Part shown: positions 33,899-42,241 of the stretch, piece after piece
Position numbering within the stretch: the stretch's first letter is position 1
Layout: each line of letters begins with the position of its first letter
Translations under genes and position numbers: made by a program
NCBI GenBank assembly: GCA_943324565.2
Contig: CALPMC020000013.1
Location: 1 to 46,390 of the forward strand
Direction of reading: 5' to 3'
Length of the DNA stretch: 46,390 nt
Source: Chitinophaga pinensis
Lineage (GTDB): Bacteria; Bacteroidota; Bacteroidia; Flavobacteriales_D; Crocinitomicaceae
Notes under the pieces: model-generated
The model's input: the letters and a program-made list of their open reading frames with translations, nothing else
Database searches by the model: none
Told to the model about the DNA's origin: nothing

Positions 33899-34521
33899 TG
33901 AAAAAACTACTTTTAATATTTGCCCTAATCGCTTTCACTTATTCGTGTGAAAAAGGAACAGGAAACTTCGTACTCAGAGGAAAAGTGAGCGATTTAACTT
34001 TCAACACTGGACTTGAAGGCGCAGAAATGAAAATTTACAAAGTGCCAATTGGTACAACAAGTGAGCAATTGATAGAAACTATTGTTTTAAGTGCGGATGG
34101 AAATTATAACATTAGTATTCCACGTGAAAAGATGGAGAAATACGTTATTAAAATCACTAAACTAAATTATTTCTCCATTGAAGAAAGTATTTTTTATTCC
34201 GAGCTGAGTTTAGAAGACGAAAACGTTAGAAATTTTTCAACGGAAGCAAAATCGTGGGCTGCAATTCGAATCATTAATAATTCCCCAACAAATAACGACC
34301 ACTTAAGATACATCAAACAAGCTGGTTATCAAGGTTGTGCAGAATGTTGCCCAAGTATAGAACAAAACTATTACGGTGCTTTAGACACAACTTTTTATTG
34401 CGTCAATAAAGGAAATACGATTTATTCCATTTACTATTGGATAGTGAATACAAACAACCAAGGATTAAAAGAAGCGACTACTTTAGCTTTTGATACAACT
34501 GAGATTTTCTTGGCGTATTAA
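33898..34521 (+). CDS. Hypothetical lipoprotein
   Basis: The 207-residue product starts with a lipoprotein signal (FTYSC, Cys17, followed by Glu-Lys). Residues about 24-100 look like a carboxypeptidase-regulatory-like beta domain (FVLRGKVSDLTFNTGLEGAE, then SADGNYNISIP). The second half has a cysteine cluster, GCAECCPS, near residues 141-148 and another Cys in TFYCVNKG, suggesting disulfides. The family is unrecognised. It is translationally coupled to the FkbM methyltransferase. Its stop codon overlaps the porQ stop on the other strand. Confidence 0.65.
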   Translation: MKKLLLIFALIAFTYSCEKGTGNFVLRGKVSDLTFNTGLEGAEMKIYKVPIGTTSEQLIETIVLSADGNYNISIPREKMEKYVIKITKLNYFSIEESIFYSELSLEDENVRNFSTEAKSWAAIRIINNSPTNNDHLRYIKQAGYQGCAECCPSIEQNYYGALDTTFYCVNKGNTIYSIYYWIVNTNNQGLKEATTLAFDTTEIFLAY

Positions 34522-35558
34522 TTTTTCTTTTTCAGCCAATCGCTAATCTGCGTAGAGATTCCAATAGAGTGATTTTGACCAGCTTTAGAAAAAACCATAA
34601 ATCCGTAGTCTAAACTGATTTTTTTGAATCTCATCCCGACCCCAAAAGAAAAACCTGCCAAACCTGGGCGGTCGATTAGTTTTAGTTGTTGTCTTCGGTG
34701 ATAATCAAATCCTGCACGAATTTGAACGGATTTGGAAGCTAATAATTCTACATGAAAGTTAAAATGATTGGCTAATTTCTCACCAAAACCAGCTGTTGGA
34801 ACTGGAATAGTATCGCCAGTTAAGGCATCAAAAGTTGGTTTCAACGTTGGATCTTGATACACAATATTCCACTGATTCAAATGATGTCCTAAAATAGAAA
34901 AACGAAATGGCGCGTGTTTGAGTTTGAAGGAAAAAGCAGCTTGAACATCAATAGGTAAAGAAGTTTTTGCGTTACTTGTATATTCTTTGAATACGAAACC
35001 AATATTTCGAACGGTTAAACCACCCGAAATCAATTCGTTGGGATGCGTCATTAACACACCAAAACCTAAACTCATACCGTAAGCACTATACGTTTCTAAG
35101 TTTGAACCTAAAAATTGAAAGTTAGCACCTAAATGAATGACTTTATTAAGGCTTCGTCCAAAATTTGTCCCCACGCTGAAGTCAGTTGCAGAAAAACTAC
35201 CCAATACACGACCGGTTTCATCTGTCTCCGTAAATTTCCCATAATTGACATATTTTACAGAAGGAGCAAATACACCAAATTTTGTTTTAATTGCATAATT
35301 AACCGCACCAAAATTAATTCCAGCGGGCAATAATCCTTGATTGACATGAATAATTCCATTCATTTTTTCATTCAAAACTGCAGGATTATCATTTGCTAAA
35401 CTCAAGTCATTGTCATAAATACTTATTGTCTTCCCTCCCATTGCTGAACTTCTAGCTGAATAATTTACATTCAGAAATGCAAATCCATTCGAACCAACAG
35501 CTGATTGCGAAAATGCAAGAAATGGAGTAAGCAAAAAACTTAAAATTAAAAATCGCAT
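34518..35558 (-). CDS. porQ: Type IX secretion system protein PorQ
   Basis: A 346-residue outer-membrane barrel of the PorQ family. It has a signal peptide ending at AFSQ and the family opening FLNVNYSARSSAMGGKTISIYDNDLSLANDNPAVLN. Later segments are GINFGAVNYA, LISGGLTVRNIGF, and the penultimate GLAGFSFGVGMRFKKISLDY. PorQ is part of the shuttle complex that, with PorU/V/Z, processes cargo bearing T9SS sorting domains, so it serves proteins such as those at 5412-9491 and 16842-19907. It is a single gene, convergent with the upstream lipoprotein and overlapping it by four bases. Confidence 0.9.
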   Translation of the reverse strand: MRFLILSFLLTPFLAFSQSAVGSNGFAFLNVNYSARSSAMGGKTISIYDNDLSLANDNPAVLNEKMNGIIHVNQGLLPAGINFGAVNYAIKTKFGVFAPSVKYVNYGKFTETDETGRVLGSFSATDFSVGTNFGRSLNKVIHLGANFQFLGSNLETYSAYGMSLGFGVLMTHPNELISGGLTVRNIGFVFKEYTSNAKTSLPIDVQAAFSFKLKHAPFRFSILGHHLNQWNIVYQDPTLKPTFDALTGDTIPVPTAGFGEKLANHFNFHVELLASKSVQIRAGFDYHRRQQLKLIDRPGLAGFSFGVGMRFKKISLDYGFMVFSKAGQNHSIGISTQISDWLKKKN

Positions 35559-35678
35559 GAAAACAGAACGAAAAGAGTTTGGTTTAATTGTATTTGCCTT
35601 TCTATTTTAGAGAATAAATTTTAAAACTTTCATTTTACCTTGCACAATATCTATTTTTACGAAACTAAACGTAAAAAA

Positions 35679-36452
35679 ATGAAAAAAATAGCCTTAATTA
35701 CGGGAGCATCTAGTGGAATTGGTAAAGAATTAGCAAGAATTCATGCAAGTAAAAATGGTGACTTAATACTTATTGCAAGACGAACAGAGGAACTTGAACT
35801 ATTAAAAAAAGAATTAGAAGAAAAACACGCAATTAAAGTTTGGATTTTTGTAAAAGATTTAACCAGTAAAAACGCTGCAAAAGAAGTTTATGAATTTACA
35901 AAATCAAACCAACTAGAGGTTGATTATTTATTCAACAATGCTGGTTTTGGAGGTCACGGTTTTTTTGTAGATCGACCAATTGCTAAAGATTTAGAAATGA
36001 TTGATTTAAATGTAAGCGCGCTCGTCGAATTGAGTCATTTGTTTCTCCAAGATATGAAAAAAAGAAAAGCTGGTAAAATATTAAATACAGCAAGTACTGC
36101 TGGATTCTTACCTGGTCCTTTGCAAGCTACCTATTTTGCCACAAAGGCTTTTGTAGTATCGTTTAGCGAAGCACTTGCACACGAGTTAAAACCTCATAAT
36201 ATTGGTGTAACCGCACTTTGTCCTGGTCCTGTAAAAACTGAATTTGAAAAAACTGCTGGGATGACAGGTGGAAATTTATTCGAAAAAGCTGCAAGTGCGA
36301 AATCAACTGCTGAAAAGGGCTATCGTGCGATGGAAAAGGGAAAAGTTATTTGTATTTCAGACCCTGTTTTAAACATTCTGATTCAATACATTATGCCTTT
36401 CATACCAAAAGCGATTATTCCTGGAATGGTGCAGAAAATGCAGACAATATAA
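35679..36452 (+). CDS. Short-chain dehydrogenase/reductase (SDR)
   Basis: A 257-residue classical SDR. It has the cofactor motif TGASSGIGKE at 8-17 and NNAG near residue 86. The catalytic pair YFATK (Tyr and Lys in the YxxxK motif) follows the STAG-type serine segment (NTASTAGFLPGP), and CPGPVKTEF comes later. The substrate is unknown. An ATG at 35640 is in frame and adds 13 residues, but the N-terminus of the fold is reached directly from the ATG at 35679, preceded by an A-rich stretch. Monocistronic. Confidence 0.9.
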   Translation: MKKIALITGASSGIGKELARIHASKNGDLILIARRTEELELLKKELEEKHAIKVWIFVKDLTSKNAAKEVYEFTKSNQLEVDYLFNNAGFGGHGFFVDRPIAKDLEMIDLNVSALVELSHLFLQDMKKRKAGKILNTASTAGFLPGPLQATYFATKAFVVSFSEALAHELKPHNIGVTALCPGPVKTEFEKTAGMTGGNLFEKAASAKSTAEKGYRAMEKGKVICISDPVLNILIQYIMPFIPKAIIPGMVQKMQTI

Positions 36453-36557
36453 TTGTGCCAGAATTGAAACGAATAAAGATTCAATAATTCCGCCTTTATG
36501 ATAAGAATCAGTTGCTAAGCTCGACAAATACATTGTTATGATTAGCTGAGTAATTGT

Positions 36558-37175
36558 TTAGTAAAATTTCGTTTTACTCAGACCTGAATTCACCCCAATA
36601 TTCCATTTAATACCTAGGCCTGAAGAACTTAGTTCAATGGTATTCATTATTTTATTCAAAGATTTATTAGCGTGTTGATTGTGGATAACGTAAGCTGTCA
36701 AGTCGAATAAAAACAAAAATCCACCTTGCATCAATAAACTGTTGCCAAAACCATTAAACTGATCACCCTTTGAAAGATTAATTTTTGCGTTACTTCTTAA
36801 AAGTAAACCTGCTGAAATGTAGGCTACGTCTAATCCAGTATTGATTAAAAATATTTTTTCTGTTTTATGTTGATTCAAAACTGATTTATCAAAAGTCAAA
36901 TTTGGGTTTGATTTCTTTGCATTAAAATAACCAGAAATTGCCAATCCAATATTAACAGTATTCCACAATACATTCATTTTATGGAAATAATGTGCTTCCC
37001 CTTCTGAAACCGTTGCCCACCCTACTCCACTCACTAAAAAATTGGCAGCTGCCCAACTTCCAAGACCAATCATTAAATACTTATCCGTCTTCAATCGCTC
37101 TTGATTAAATTGTAAAAGTGGTTGAGCAAATGAAACAGTGCTAATGAACAAGAATAAAGGGATTAAAAACTTCAT
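36558..37175 (-). CDS. Hypothetical membrane protein (DUF6992-like)
   Basis: The 205-residue product has a signal peptide (FISTVSFAQ) and about four hydrophobic segments (MIGLGSWAAANFLVSGVGWA, LWNTVNIGLAISGYF, IFLINTGLDVAYISAGLLL, GGFLFLFDLTAYVI). The GSWAAANFLVSGVG and HKMNVLWNTVN patterns resemble the Bacteroidota family listed as DUF6992; I recall this from memory. The function is unknown. An earlier in-frame ATG at 37208 would spoil the signal peptide, so the ATG at 37175 is preferred. Confidence 0.65.
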   Translation of the reverse strand: MKFLIPLFLFISTVSFAQPLLQFNQERLKTDKYLMIGLGSWAAANFLVSGVGWATVSEGEAHYFHKMNVLWNTVNIGLAISGYFNAKKSNPNLTFDKSVLNQHKTEKIFLINTGLDVAYISAGLLLRSNAKINLSKGDQFNGFGNSLLMQGGFLFLFDLTAYVIHNQHANKSLNKIMNTIELSSSGLGIKWNIGVNSGLSKTKFY

Positions 37176-37354
37176 TTTTAATATTTTGTGTGCATTAAAT
37201 TTAAACAAGAAGGATTAGTTTTAGTTCGGATTTGTAGTTTTCCAACTATTTTTCATGATTTAAAGTTATGGATTTCTATTAAGTTATTGGTTTTTAAAGG
37301 TAAAAATATTACTTCTGACCAATTGTGTGAACAAATGAAAATCACCCTCCTCAA

Positions 37355-37372
37355 TCCTCCCTCAAGGGAGGA
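37355..37372. repeat. Palindrome TCCTCCCT-CA-AGGGAGGA
   Basis: A perfect eight-base-pair inverted repeat with a two-base centre, much more GC-rich than its surroundings. It is followed by a T-rich stretch. It resembles an intergenic REP-type repeat or, on the plus strand, part of a terminator, but no upstream plus-strand gene is close. Confidence 0.55.
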
Positions 37373-37477
37373 GGCTTTATTTTCACTTCGGAGTTAATTG
37401 ATTTTCAAAAGTTTAAGAATTTAATTAAAGTAAAGATTACTTGTCATTTCAAATAATTTTCATTTACCCCCGAACCA

Positions 37478-37510
37478 TTTCCCTTCCGTCAGCAGACGGA
37501 GATTAAGGGA
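37478..37510. repeat. Imperfect hairpin, REP-like
   Basis: CCGTC and GACGG pair around the loop AGCA. Outer bases TCCCTT and AAGGGA also pair across a short asymmetric bulge (AGATT). It lies about 105 bases from the first GC-rich palindrome and shares its GGGAGG core. Confidence 0.45.
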
Positions 37511-37572
37511 GGTGACTTTTTAAAATTGAAGAGATAAACATGATTTTTTCCAACCAATTAACTTTTCTTTGA

Positions 37573-37602
37573 TTTGCTTGTTTGATATAAAAACTAATTT
37601 TG
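37573..37602 (+). promoter_or_regulatory. Promoter of the menI-menF-menD group, near-leaderless
   Basis: TTTG at 37573-37576, an 18-base spacer, and TAATTTTG at 37595-37602 match the Bacteroidota -33/-7 consensus exactly. The menI ATG follows after only four bases, so the message would begin at or within a few bases of the start codon. Confidence 0.6.
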
Positions 37603-37606
37603 TAAC

Positions 37607-38029
37607 ATGGAATTAAAACAAGTACCACTCGCTTTGGTCAACTCAATGAATAAGAACACACTCATGGAACAATTGGGTATTGAATGTGTCGAAATTGGAA
37701 AAGATTATGTCATTTCTAGGATGCCTGTTGATCACCGAACGCATCAACCAATGGGTTTATTACATGGCGGTGCAAGTGCTGCATTAATTGAAAGTATTGG
37801 TTCAATGGGTTCTACCCTACTGATTGATATTCAGAAACAAGCGCCAGTTGGAATTGAAATTAATTGTAACCACGTTAATGGTATCAAAGAAGGTTTTGTT
37901 CGTGCCGTAGGAAAAATTGTCCACGCTGGAAAACGCACGCATTTGTGGCAAGTGGACATCCACGAAGAAGGAACAGATCGTTTGATTTGTACAGGTAGAT
38001 TGACCGTTATGATTATCGATAGAAAATAA
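37607..38029 (+). CDS. menI: Hotdog-fold thioesterase, probable DHNA-CoA thioesterase MenI
   Basis: A 140-residue hotdog-fold thioesterase of the PaaI/YdiI type. The motif GLLHGGASAALIESIGS holds His53-Gly-Gly and the predicted catalytic Glu62, matching the YdiI pattern. It is placed five bases before the isochorismate synthase gene and next to menD, so hydrolysis of 1,4-dihydroxy-2-naphthoyl-CoA in menaquinone synthesis is the likely role. Family is seen in sequence; substrate comes from context. It has its own strong promoter. Confidence 0.8.
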   Translation: MELKQVPLALVNSMNKNTLMEQLGIECVEIGKDYVISRMPVDHRTHQPMGLLHGGASAALIESIGSMGSTLLIDIQKQAPVGIEINCNHVNGIKEGFVRAVGKIVHAGKRTHLWQVDIHEEGTDRLICTGRLTVMIIDRK

Positions 38030-38034
38030 ACAAA

Positions 38035-38979
38035 ATGCTCATTTATCGCTTTCCGGGTAAACCCATAGTTCGTAAAGAAGGTTACTTTGAACGAAGATCT
38101 GATTTTAAAGAAAATAGCTTTATAGTTTGTAGTTTCGATAAAAAAAACCGATTTCAATTCGTTGAAAATCAAGTTACAAACAAAATGGTTAATTCTAAAG
38201 AAATTGTTTCTGTTTCAAAAGCAGACTACATTATTCAAGGTACTCAACTTGTTAATGCCATTCGGACATTGGGGATAAAAAAAACAGTGCTTTCACGCGT
38301 TTTAATACACGATTTTGATTCAGAGAAAGGCTTAGAGCTTTTTCATTCATTAGAAAAAATGTATACTTCTGCTTTTGTTTACTATTTCGAAGATGCTAAA
38401 CTTGGAACATGGATTGGCGCGAGTCCTGAGATTTTGTTTCAAAAAAAAGGAAATTTAGGTTTTACTGTTGCTTTAGCAGCGACGAAAAAAGTGGTGGAAA
38501 ATGAACCTTGGAATACTAAAGAAAAACTTGAACAAGCATTCGTAACAGATTTTATTGAAGAACGACTAATAGGGCTAAAGATAGAAGATATTGAAAAAAA
38601 TGGACCTTACGAACACCAAGCAGGACCTGTAAAACACTTAAAAACTGACTTTAGCTTTTCGATTGGATCAAATTCTACCTTTGACTTTTTGGAAGCCCTT
38701 CATCCTTCTCCTGCAATTAGTGGTTTGCCACAGCAACTTTCTTTAGAACTTATTGAATCCTTAGAAAAGCACCAACGTGAATTATATGCTGGTTATATTG
38801 GTTTAGTTGGTGAAAAACAAGCAACTGTTTATGTAAATTTACGCTGTGCACAAATTCAAAAGGGTAGAATTCATTTGTATTTAGGTGGCGGATATACAAA
38901 AGATTCTGATCCTGAAATGGAATGGAAAGAAACCGAAAATAAAAGTAAAACCATTCTCGACCTTGTTCAAAAATTGTAA
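38035..38979 (+). CDS. menF: Isochorismate synthase (MenF-type, short form)
   Basis: A 314-residue chorismate-binding enzyme, shorter than E. coli MenF because the N-terminal lobe is reduced. Conserved parts are WIGASPEILFQ, VALAATKKV (usually ALAGT), EKLEQAFVTDFIEERL, GPVKHLKTDF, the ALHPSPAISGLPQ segment, and the final AGYIGLVGEKQATVYVNLRCAQI. It converts chorismate to isochorismate, the first step of menaquinone synthesis. It sits nine bases upstream of menD, as expected for the pathway. Confidence 0.88.
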   Translation: MLIYRFPGKPIVRKEGYFERRSDFKENSFIVCSFDKKNRFQFVENQVTNKMVNSKEIVSVSKADYIIQGTQLVNAIRTLGIKKTVLSRVLIHDFDSEKGLELFHSLEKMYTSAFVYYFEDAKLGTWIGASPEILFQKKGNLGFTVALAATKKVVENEPWNTKEKLEQAFVTDFIEERLIGLKIEDIEKNGPYEHQAGPVKHLKTDFSFSIGSNSTFDFLEALHPSPAISGLPQQLSLELIESLEKHQRELYAGYIGLVGEKQATVYVNLRCAQIQKGRIHLYLGGGYTKDSDPEMEWKETENKSKTILDLVQKL

Positions 38980-38988
38980 TTTTACGGC

Positions 38989-40674
38989 ATGCTAACTAGC
39001 GATAAATTAATTGTTCAATTGGTGGTGGATCAATGTGAGGAGCATGGAATTCGTAAAATCGTTTTTTCACCAGGTTCGCGCAATTCTCCGTTCGCAATTA
39101 GCTTTGATGAAAATCCCTTTTTTGAAACCTATATAATTCACGATGAGCGAAGTGCAGCTTTTTTCGCTTTGGGAATGGCGCAAGAATTACAAGAACCTGT
39201 AGCGCTATGTTGTACGTCGGGAACTGCAGCTTTAAATTATTATCCAGCAATTGCGGAAGCTTATTATCGCTCGATTCCTTTGTTGGTAATTACAGCCGAC
39301 CGTCCTGAAAGTTGGATCAATCAAGGCGACGGACAAACAATTGTGCAGCGCGACGTCTATAAAAATCACATTCGGTATGAAGTGAATCTTACTGACGGCA
39401 AGGAATCAGAAACCGATGTTTGGTACGCTCAACGCGAGACAGCGATTGGAATGTCAATATTGACTGGAAAATGGAAAGGTCCTGTCCATTTCAATGTTGG
39501 ACTAAACGAGCCGCTTTATAATTCAACTAAAAAATCAATAAGTTTCGCTCGTAAATTCTATCAAAATCAAGTTTCAAGTCAATTGAGTATTGAATTTTGT
39601 GAACGTGCTATTCCTCTTTTGGAATCCAGTAAAATAATGGTTTTGTGCGGTCAACTACCTGAAAGCAACCAATTTCAACAAACTCTTGAAAAGTTTAGCA
39701 ATCATTCCAATGTTATTGTTTTAGTTGAAAACACTTCTAATATTCAAAGTGAAAAATTCATTCATTGTATTGATCGTACTTTGAACGGAATTGAGAAAGA
39801 AGAAGATTATTATCCTGATTTATTGATTACCCTTGGGGGTGCTGTTGTTTCAAAAAAGATAAAATCCTTTTTACGCAAAGCGAAACCAAAAAACCATTGG
39901 AAAATTGGCTTTGATTTTCCACTTATGGATACGTACCAATGCTTGAGTGACACAATAGAACTAGCTGAAAATCAATTTTTTGAAACCATCAATCAATTAG
40001 ATTTCAAAAGAAGTCAGTTGAATTATTTTGGAAAATGGAAATCGATTGACTTAATCGCAAAAGATGCTGTTGAAAGTTGTATAGTGAATTTACCTTCGTT
40101 TACAGATATTCATGTATTTTATCATTTATTCGACTGTTTACCAGAGCGTTCTGTACTTCACATTGGAAATAGTTCAGTAGTGCGCTACACACAATTATTT
40201 GATCCAATCAAAAACATTCGTTACGAGTCAAATCGTGGAACAAGCGGAATTGACGGATCTACAAGTACTGCGATTGGTGCTGCAATTGCTAAGCCAAGTA
40301 AAATGCATTATTTCGTGACAGGCGATATTTCAGCACTATATGACAGCAATGCCTTTTGGTTAGCCAATTTCCCTAAAAACCTCAAAATCATTGTGATAAA
40401 TAATTTTGGTGGTGGAATTTTTAGAATTATTCCAGGACCATCAACATCCAAACAACGTGATGAATATTTTGAGGCTAAACATAATCAAAACGTTGCAGCT
40501 GTTGCAAATGCTTTTGGAATCGAAACTTTATCTGTGAAAGTAATGGAAGATTTCGTAAACTTGCTCCCTGATTTTTTGTGTGCTGAAAATGAGATTCAGT
40601 TGTTAGAGGTATTTACAGAAGCGGAAAAAAACGCAGAAAATTTAACCCAATTTTTTAATATTATTAGAAATTAA
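38989..40674 (+). CDS. menD: SEPHCHC synthase MenD (ThDP-dependent)
   Basis: The 561-residue protein is 2-succinyl-5-enolpyruvyl-6-hydroxy-3-cyclohexene-1-carboxylate synthase. It joins 2-oxoglutarate to isochorismate in menaquinone synthesis. It shows the N-terminal IVFSPGSRNSPFAISF and the HDERSAAFFALGMAQ segment with the ThDP-activating Glu region. The ThDP/Mg motif is GDISALYDSN (from residue 445), followed by INNFGGGIFRI. Length is typical. It directly follows menF; terC starts two bases after its stop. Confidence 0.94.
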   Translation: MLTSDKLIVQLVVDQCEEHGIRKIVFSPGSRNSPFAISFDENPFFETYIIHDERSAAFFALGMAQELQEPVALCCTSGTAALNYYPAIAEAYYRSIPLLVITADRPESWINQGDGQTIVQRDVYKNHIRYEVNLTDGKESETDVWYAQRETAIGMSILTGKWKGPVHFNVGLNEPLYNSTKKSISFARKFYQNQVSSQLSIEFCERAIPLLESSKIMVLCGQLPESNQFQQTLEKFSNHSNVIVLVENTSNIQSEKFIHCIDRTLNGIEKEEDYYPDLLITLGGAVVSKKIKSFLRKAKPKNHWKIGFDFPLMDTYQCLSDTIELAENQFFETINQLDFKRSQLNYFGKWKSIDLIAKDAVESCIVNLPSFTDIHVFYHLFDCLPERSVLHIGNSSVVRYTQLFDPIKNIRYESNRGTSGIDGSTSTAIGAAIAKPSKMHYFVTGDISALYDSNAFWLANFPKNLKIIVINNFGGGIFRIIPGPSTSKQRDEYFEAKHNQNVAAVANAFGIETLSVKVMEDFVNLLPDFLCAENEIQLLEVFTEAEKNAENLTQFFNIIRN

Positions 40675-40676
40675 TT

Positions 40677-41438
40677 ATGGAAGTATTTGACATTTTATTC
40701 ACCTTTCAAGGATGGATATACTTAATTATCTTAACCTTACTAGAAATCGTTTTAGGTATCGATAATATTATTTTTATTTCCATAATAACTGATAAATTAG
40801 TACGTGAAGATCAGAAAAAAGCTAGAATTTTAGGTCTAAGTTTGGCGTTGGTAATCAGAATCCTTTTACTTAGCGTGATTTCGTGGATTATGACATTAGA
40901 TAAAACGGCACTATTTACTATCGCCGAGATTAAATTTACGGGTCATAGTTTAGTCCTATTAATTGGTGGTTTATTCCTTATTTACAAATCGGTAACTGAA
41001 ATGCACGCAAGCGTAAAAGGTGAGGAAGAAGAACATCACACAGAGAATAAAAAGAAACAAAGACTCAGTTCTGTAGTTTTTCAAATTGTAATGGTTGACT
41101 TCATTTTTAGTTTTGACTCGGTTATTTCCGCGGTTGGAATGACCAATGACATTTCGCATGAAACGCATGGCAACCCAATGGTAATAATTGTTATAGCCGT
41201 AATACTTTCTATGATTGTGATGTTGTTGTTTTCTAAACCAATTAGTGATTTCATTAATCAACGACCAACTATTAAAATGATTGCCCTTGGATTCTTGGTG
41301 ACAATCGGTGTGCTATTAATAGCTGAATCTTTCGGTCAGCACATACCAAAAGGCTACATTTACTTCGCTATGGTTTATGCCTTAGGTGTTGAATTTTTAA
41401 ATATCAAAATGCGTAAAAACAAAGGCGGTGTCAATTAA
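40677..41438 (+). CDS. TerC family integral membrane protein
   Basis: A 253-residue protein with about seven hydrophobic helices. TerC signatures are LTLLEIVLGIDNIIFISII near the N-terminus and MVDFIFSFDSVISAVGM in the middle, with conserved acidic residues inside the membrane. A His/Glu-rich cytoplasmic loop (GEEEEHHTENKKKQ) lies between. TerC/Alx proteins are linked to metal (manganese) export and to metallation of exported proteins. It is co-transcribed with menD by position, without an obvious functional link. Confidence 0.9.
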   Translation: MEVFDILFTFQGWIYLIILTLLEIVLGIDNIIFISIITDKLVREDQKKARILGLSLALVIRILLLSVISWIMTLDKTALFTIAEIKFTGHSLVLLIGGLFLIYKSVTEMHASVKGEEEEHHTENKKKQRLSSVVFQIVMVDFIFSFDSVISAVGMTNDISHETHGNPMVIIVIAVILSMIVMLLFSKPISDFINQRPTIKMIALGFLVTIGVLLIAESFGQHIPKGYIYFAMVYALGVEFLNIKMRKNKGGVN

Positions 41439-42006
41439 AGAAGCAGAAACGCTACTAAGACTTCACGAATTTGAATCAGCCGAAGAAGCACTTGAACAGC
41501 AGTTGTTTGACCTTCATCAGCAATTAATTTCAAAGCCAATTATTCCGCAAATATCACAAGCTAGAAAGGTTAAATTGAAACAATTAGTAGAAATTTGTCA
41601 CGTTCTTTCAATTGAAACAAATCAAGAATTTAATTCACTTAAAATTAATGAGTTAGATTCTATTAATTTAATTCAAAGTTTCAATGATTATCAGAAAAAT
41701 AAATCTTTAATTCTATCACAAATCAATCGCAATTTGACTATTCAAAATTTAGACTCTGCGATAGACGCTTTACTTTTTAATCTAAAAAATTGGTCAAAAT
41801 TATGGCCAAATCTAGAAATTATAAGCGATGAAAAAATTCTCCTCTCCAAAGAACTAGAATCGATGGAATTTTATCAAGTGTTAAAAGAAATGAGTCTTAT
41901 CAATGTTCTGAATTTTAATGATTTAACTTTAACTAATATTCCCGATAAATTGAATACAGAGATTAAACGTTTGAACTTGATTAACTCTTATTTTTCGCAA
42001 TATTAA
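41428..42006 (+). CDS. Hypothetical helical protein, GTG start
   Basis: A 192-residue protein that is almost entirely predicted alpha-helix (EAETLLRLHEFESAEEALEQ, RKVKLKQLVEICHVLSIETN). It is rich in Leu, Asn and Glu, with no signal peptide or membrane segment. I do not recognise the family. The GTG at 41428 overlaps the last 11 bases of terC in another frame. No in-frame ATG exists before the middle of the protein, so this start is the only reasonable one. Its coupling to terC is the only functional hint. Confidence 0.6.
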   Translation: MSIKEAETLLRLHEFESAEEALEQQLFDLHQQLISKPIIPQISQARKVKLKQLVEICHVLSIETNQEFNSLKINELDSINLIQSFNDYQKNKSLILSQINRNLTIQNLDSAIDALLFNLKNWSKLWPNLEIISDEKILLSKELESMEFYQVLKEMSLINVLNFNDLTLTNIPDKLNTEIKRLNLINSYFSQY

Positions 42007-42241
42007 AGAGTTTTTATCATTGAGAATTTGAAAAATTACATGTAAATTATTTATATCCTCTTTTTTTGGAATTAACAAATCACAATACTAAAGAGCCTTC
42101 AAAAAACAATAAGTAAATTTGTGCATATTAAAAAGAAGGTTTTTTAACGAAGATATTATTTTCAACCTCGATTTAATTAAAAAATAAACATTAAAACTTA
42201 GATAAAATTTAAAGACTTAAACTAATTCCATCAACAAATCA
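42007..42241. other. 235-base intergenic gap before the RPE-CBS operon
   Basis: AT-rich. CCTTC (near 42094) and GAAGG followed by six T residues (near 42134) could form a long-loop hairpin with a T-tract, a possible weak terminator for the preceding operon. No convincing TAnnTTTG box precedes the ATG at 42242. Confidence 0.3.

Larger units (their letters stand above)
37176..37606. other. 431-base gap with two palindromic elements and the menI promoter
   Basis: No gene is supported; a 69-residue frame at 37188-37397 has no recognisable features. The gap holds a GC-rich palindrome at 37355-37372, an imperfect hairpin at 37478-37510, and the menI promoter at the right end. Confidence 0.5.

Noticed and set aside
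34518-34521. Four-base overlap of convergent stop codons as a regulatory feature
   Set aside because: TTAA-type stop overlaps between convergent genes are common in compact AT-rich genomes and need no special explanation.
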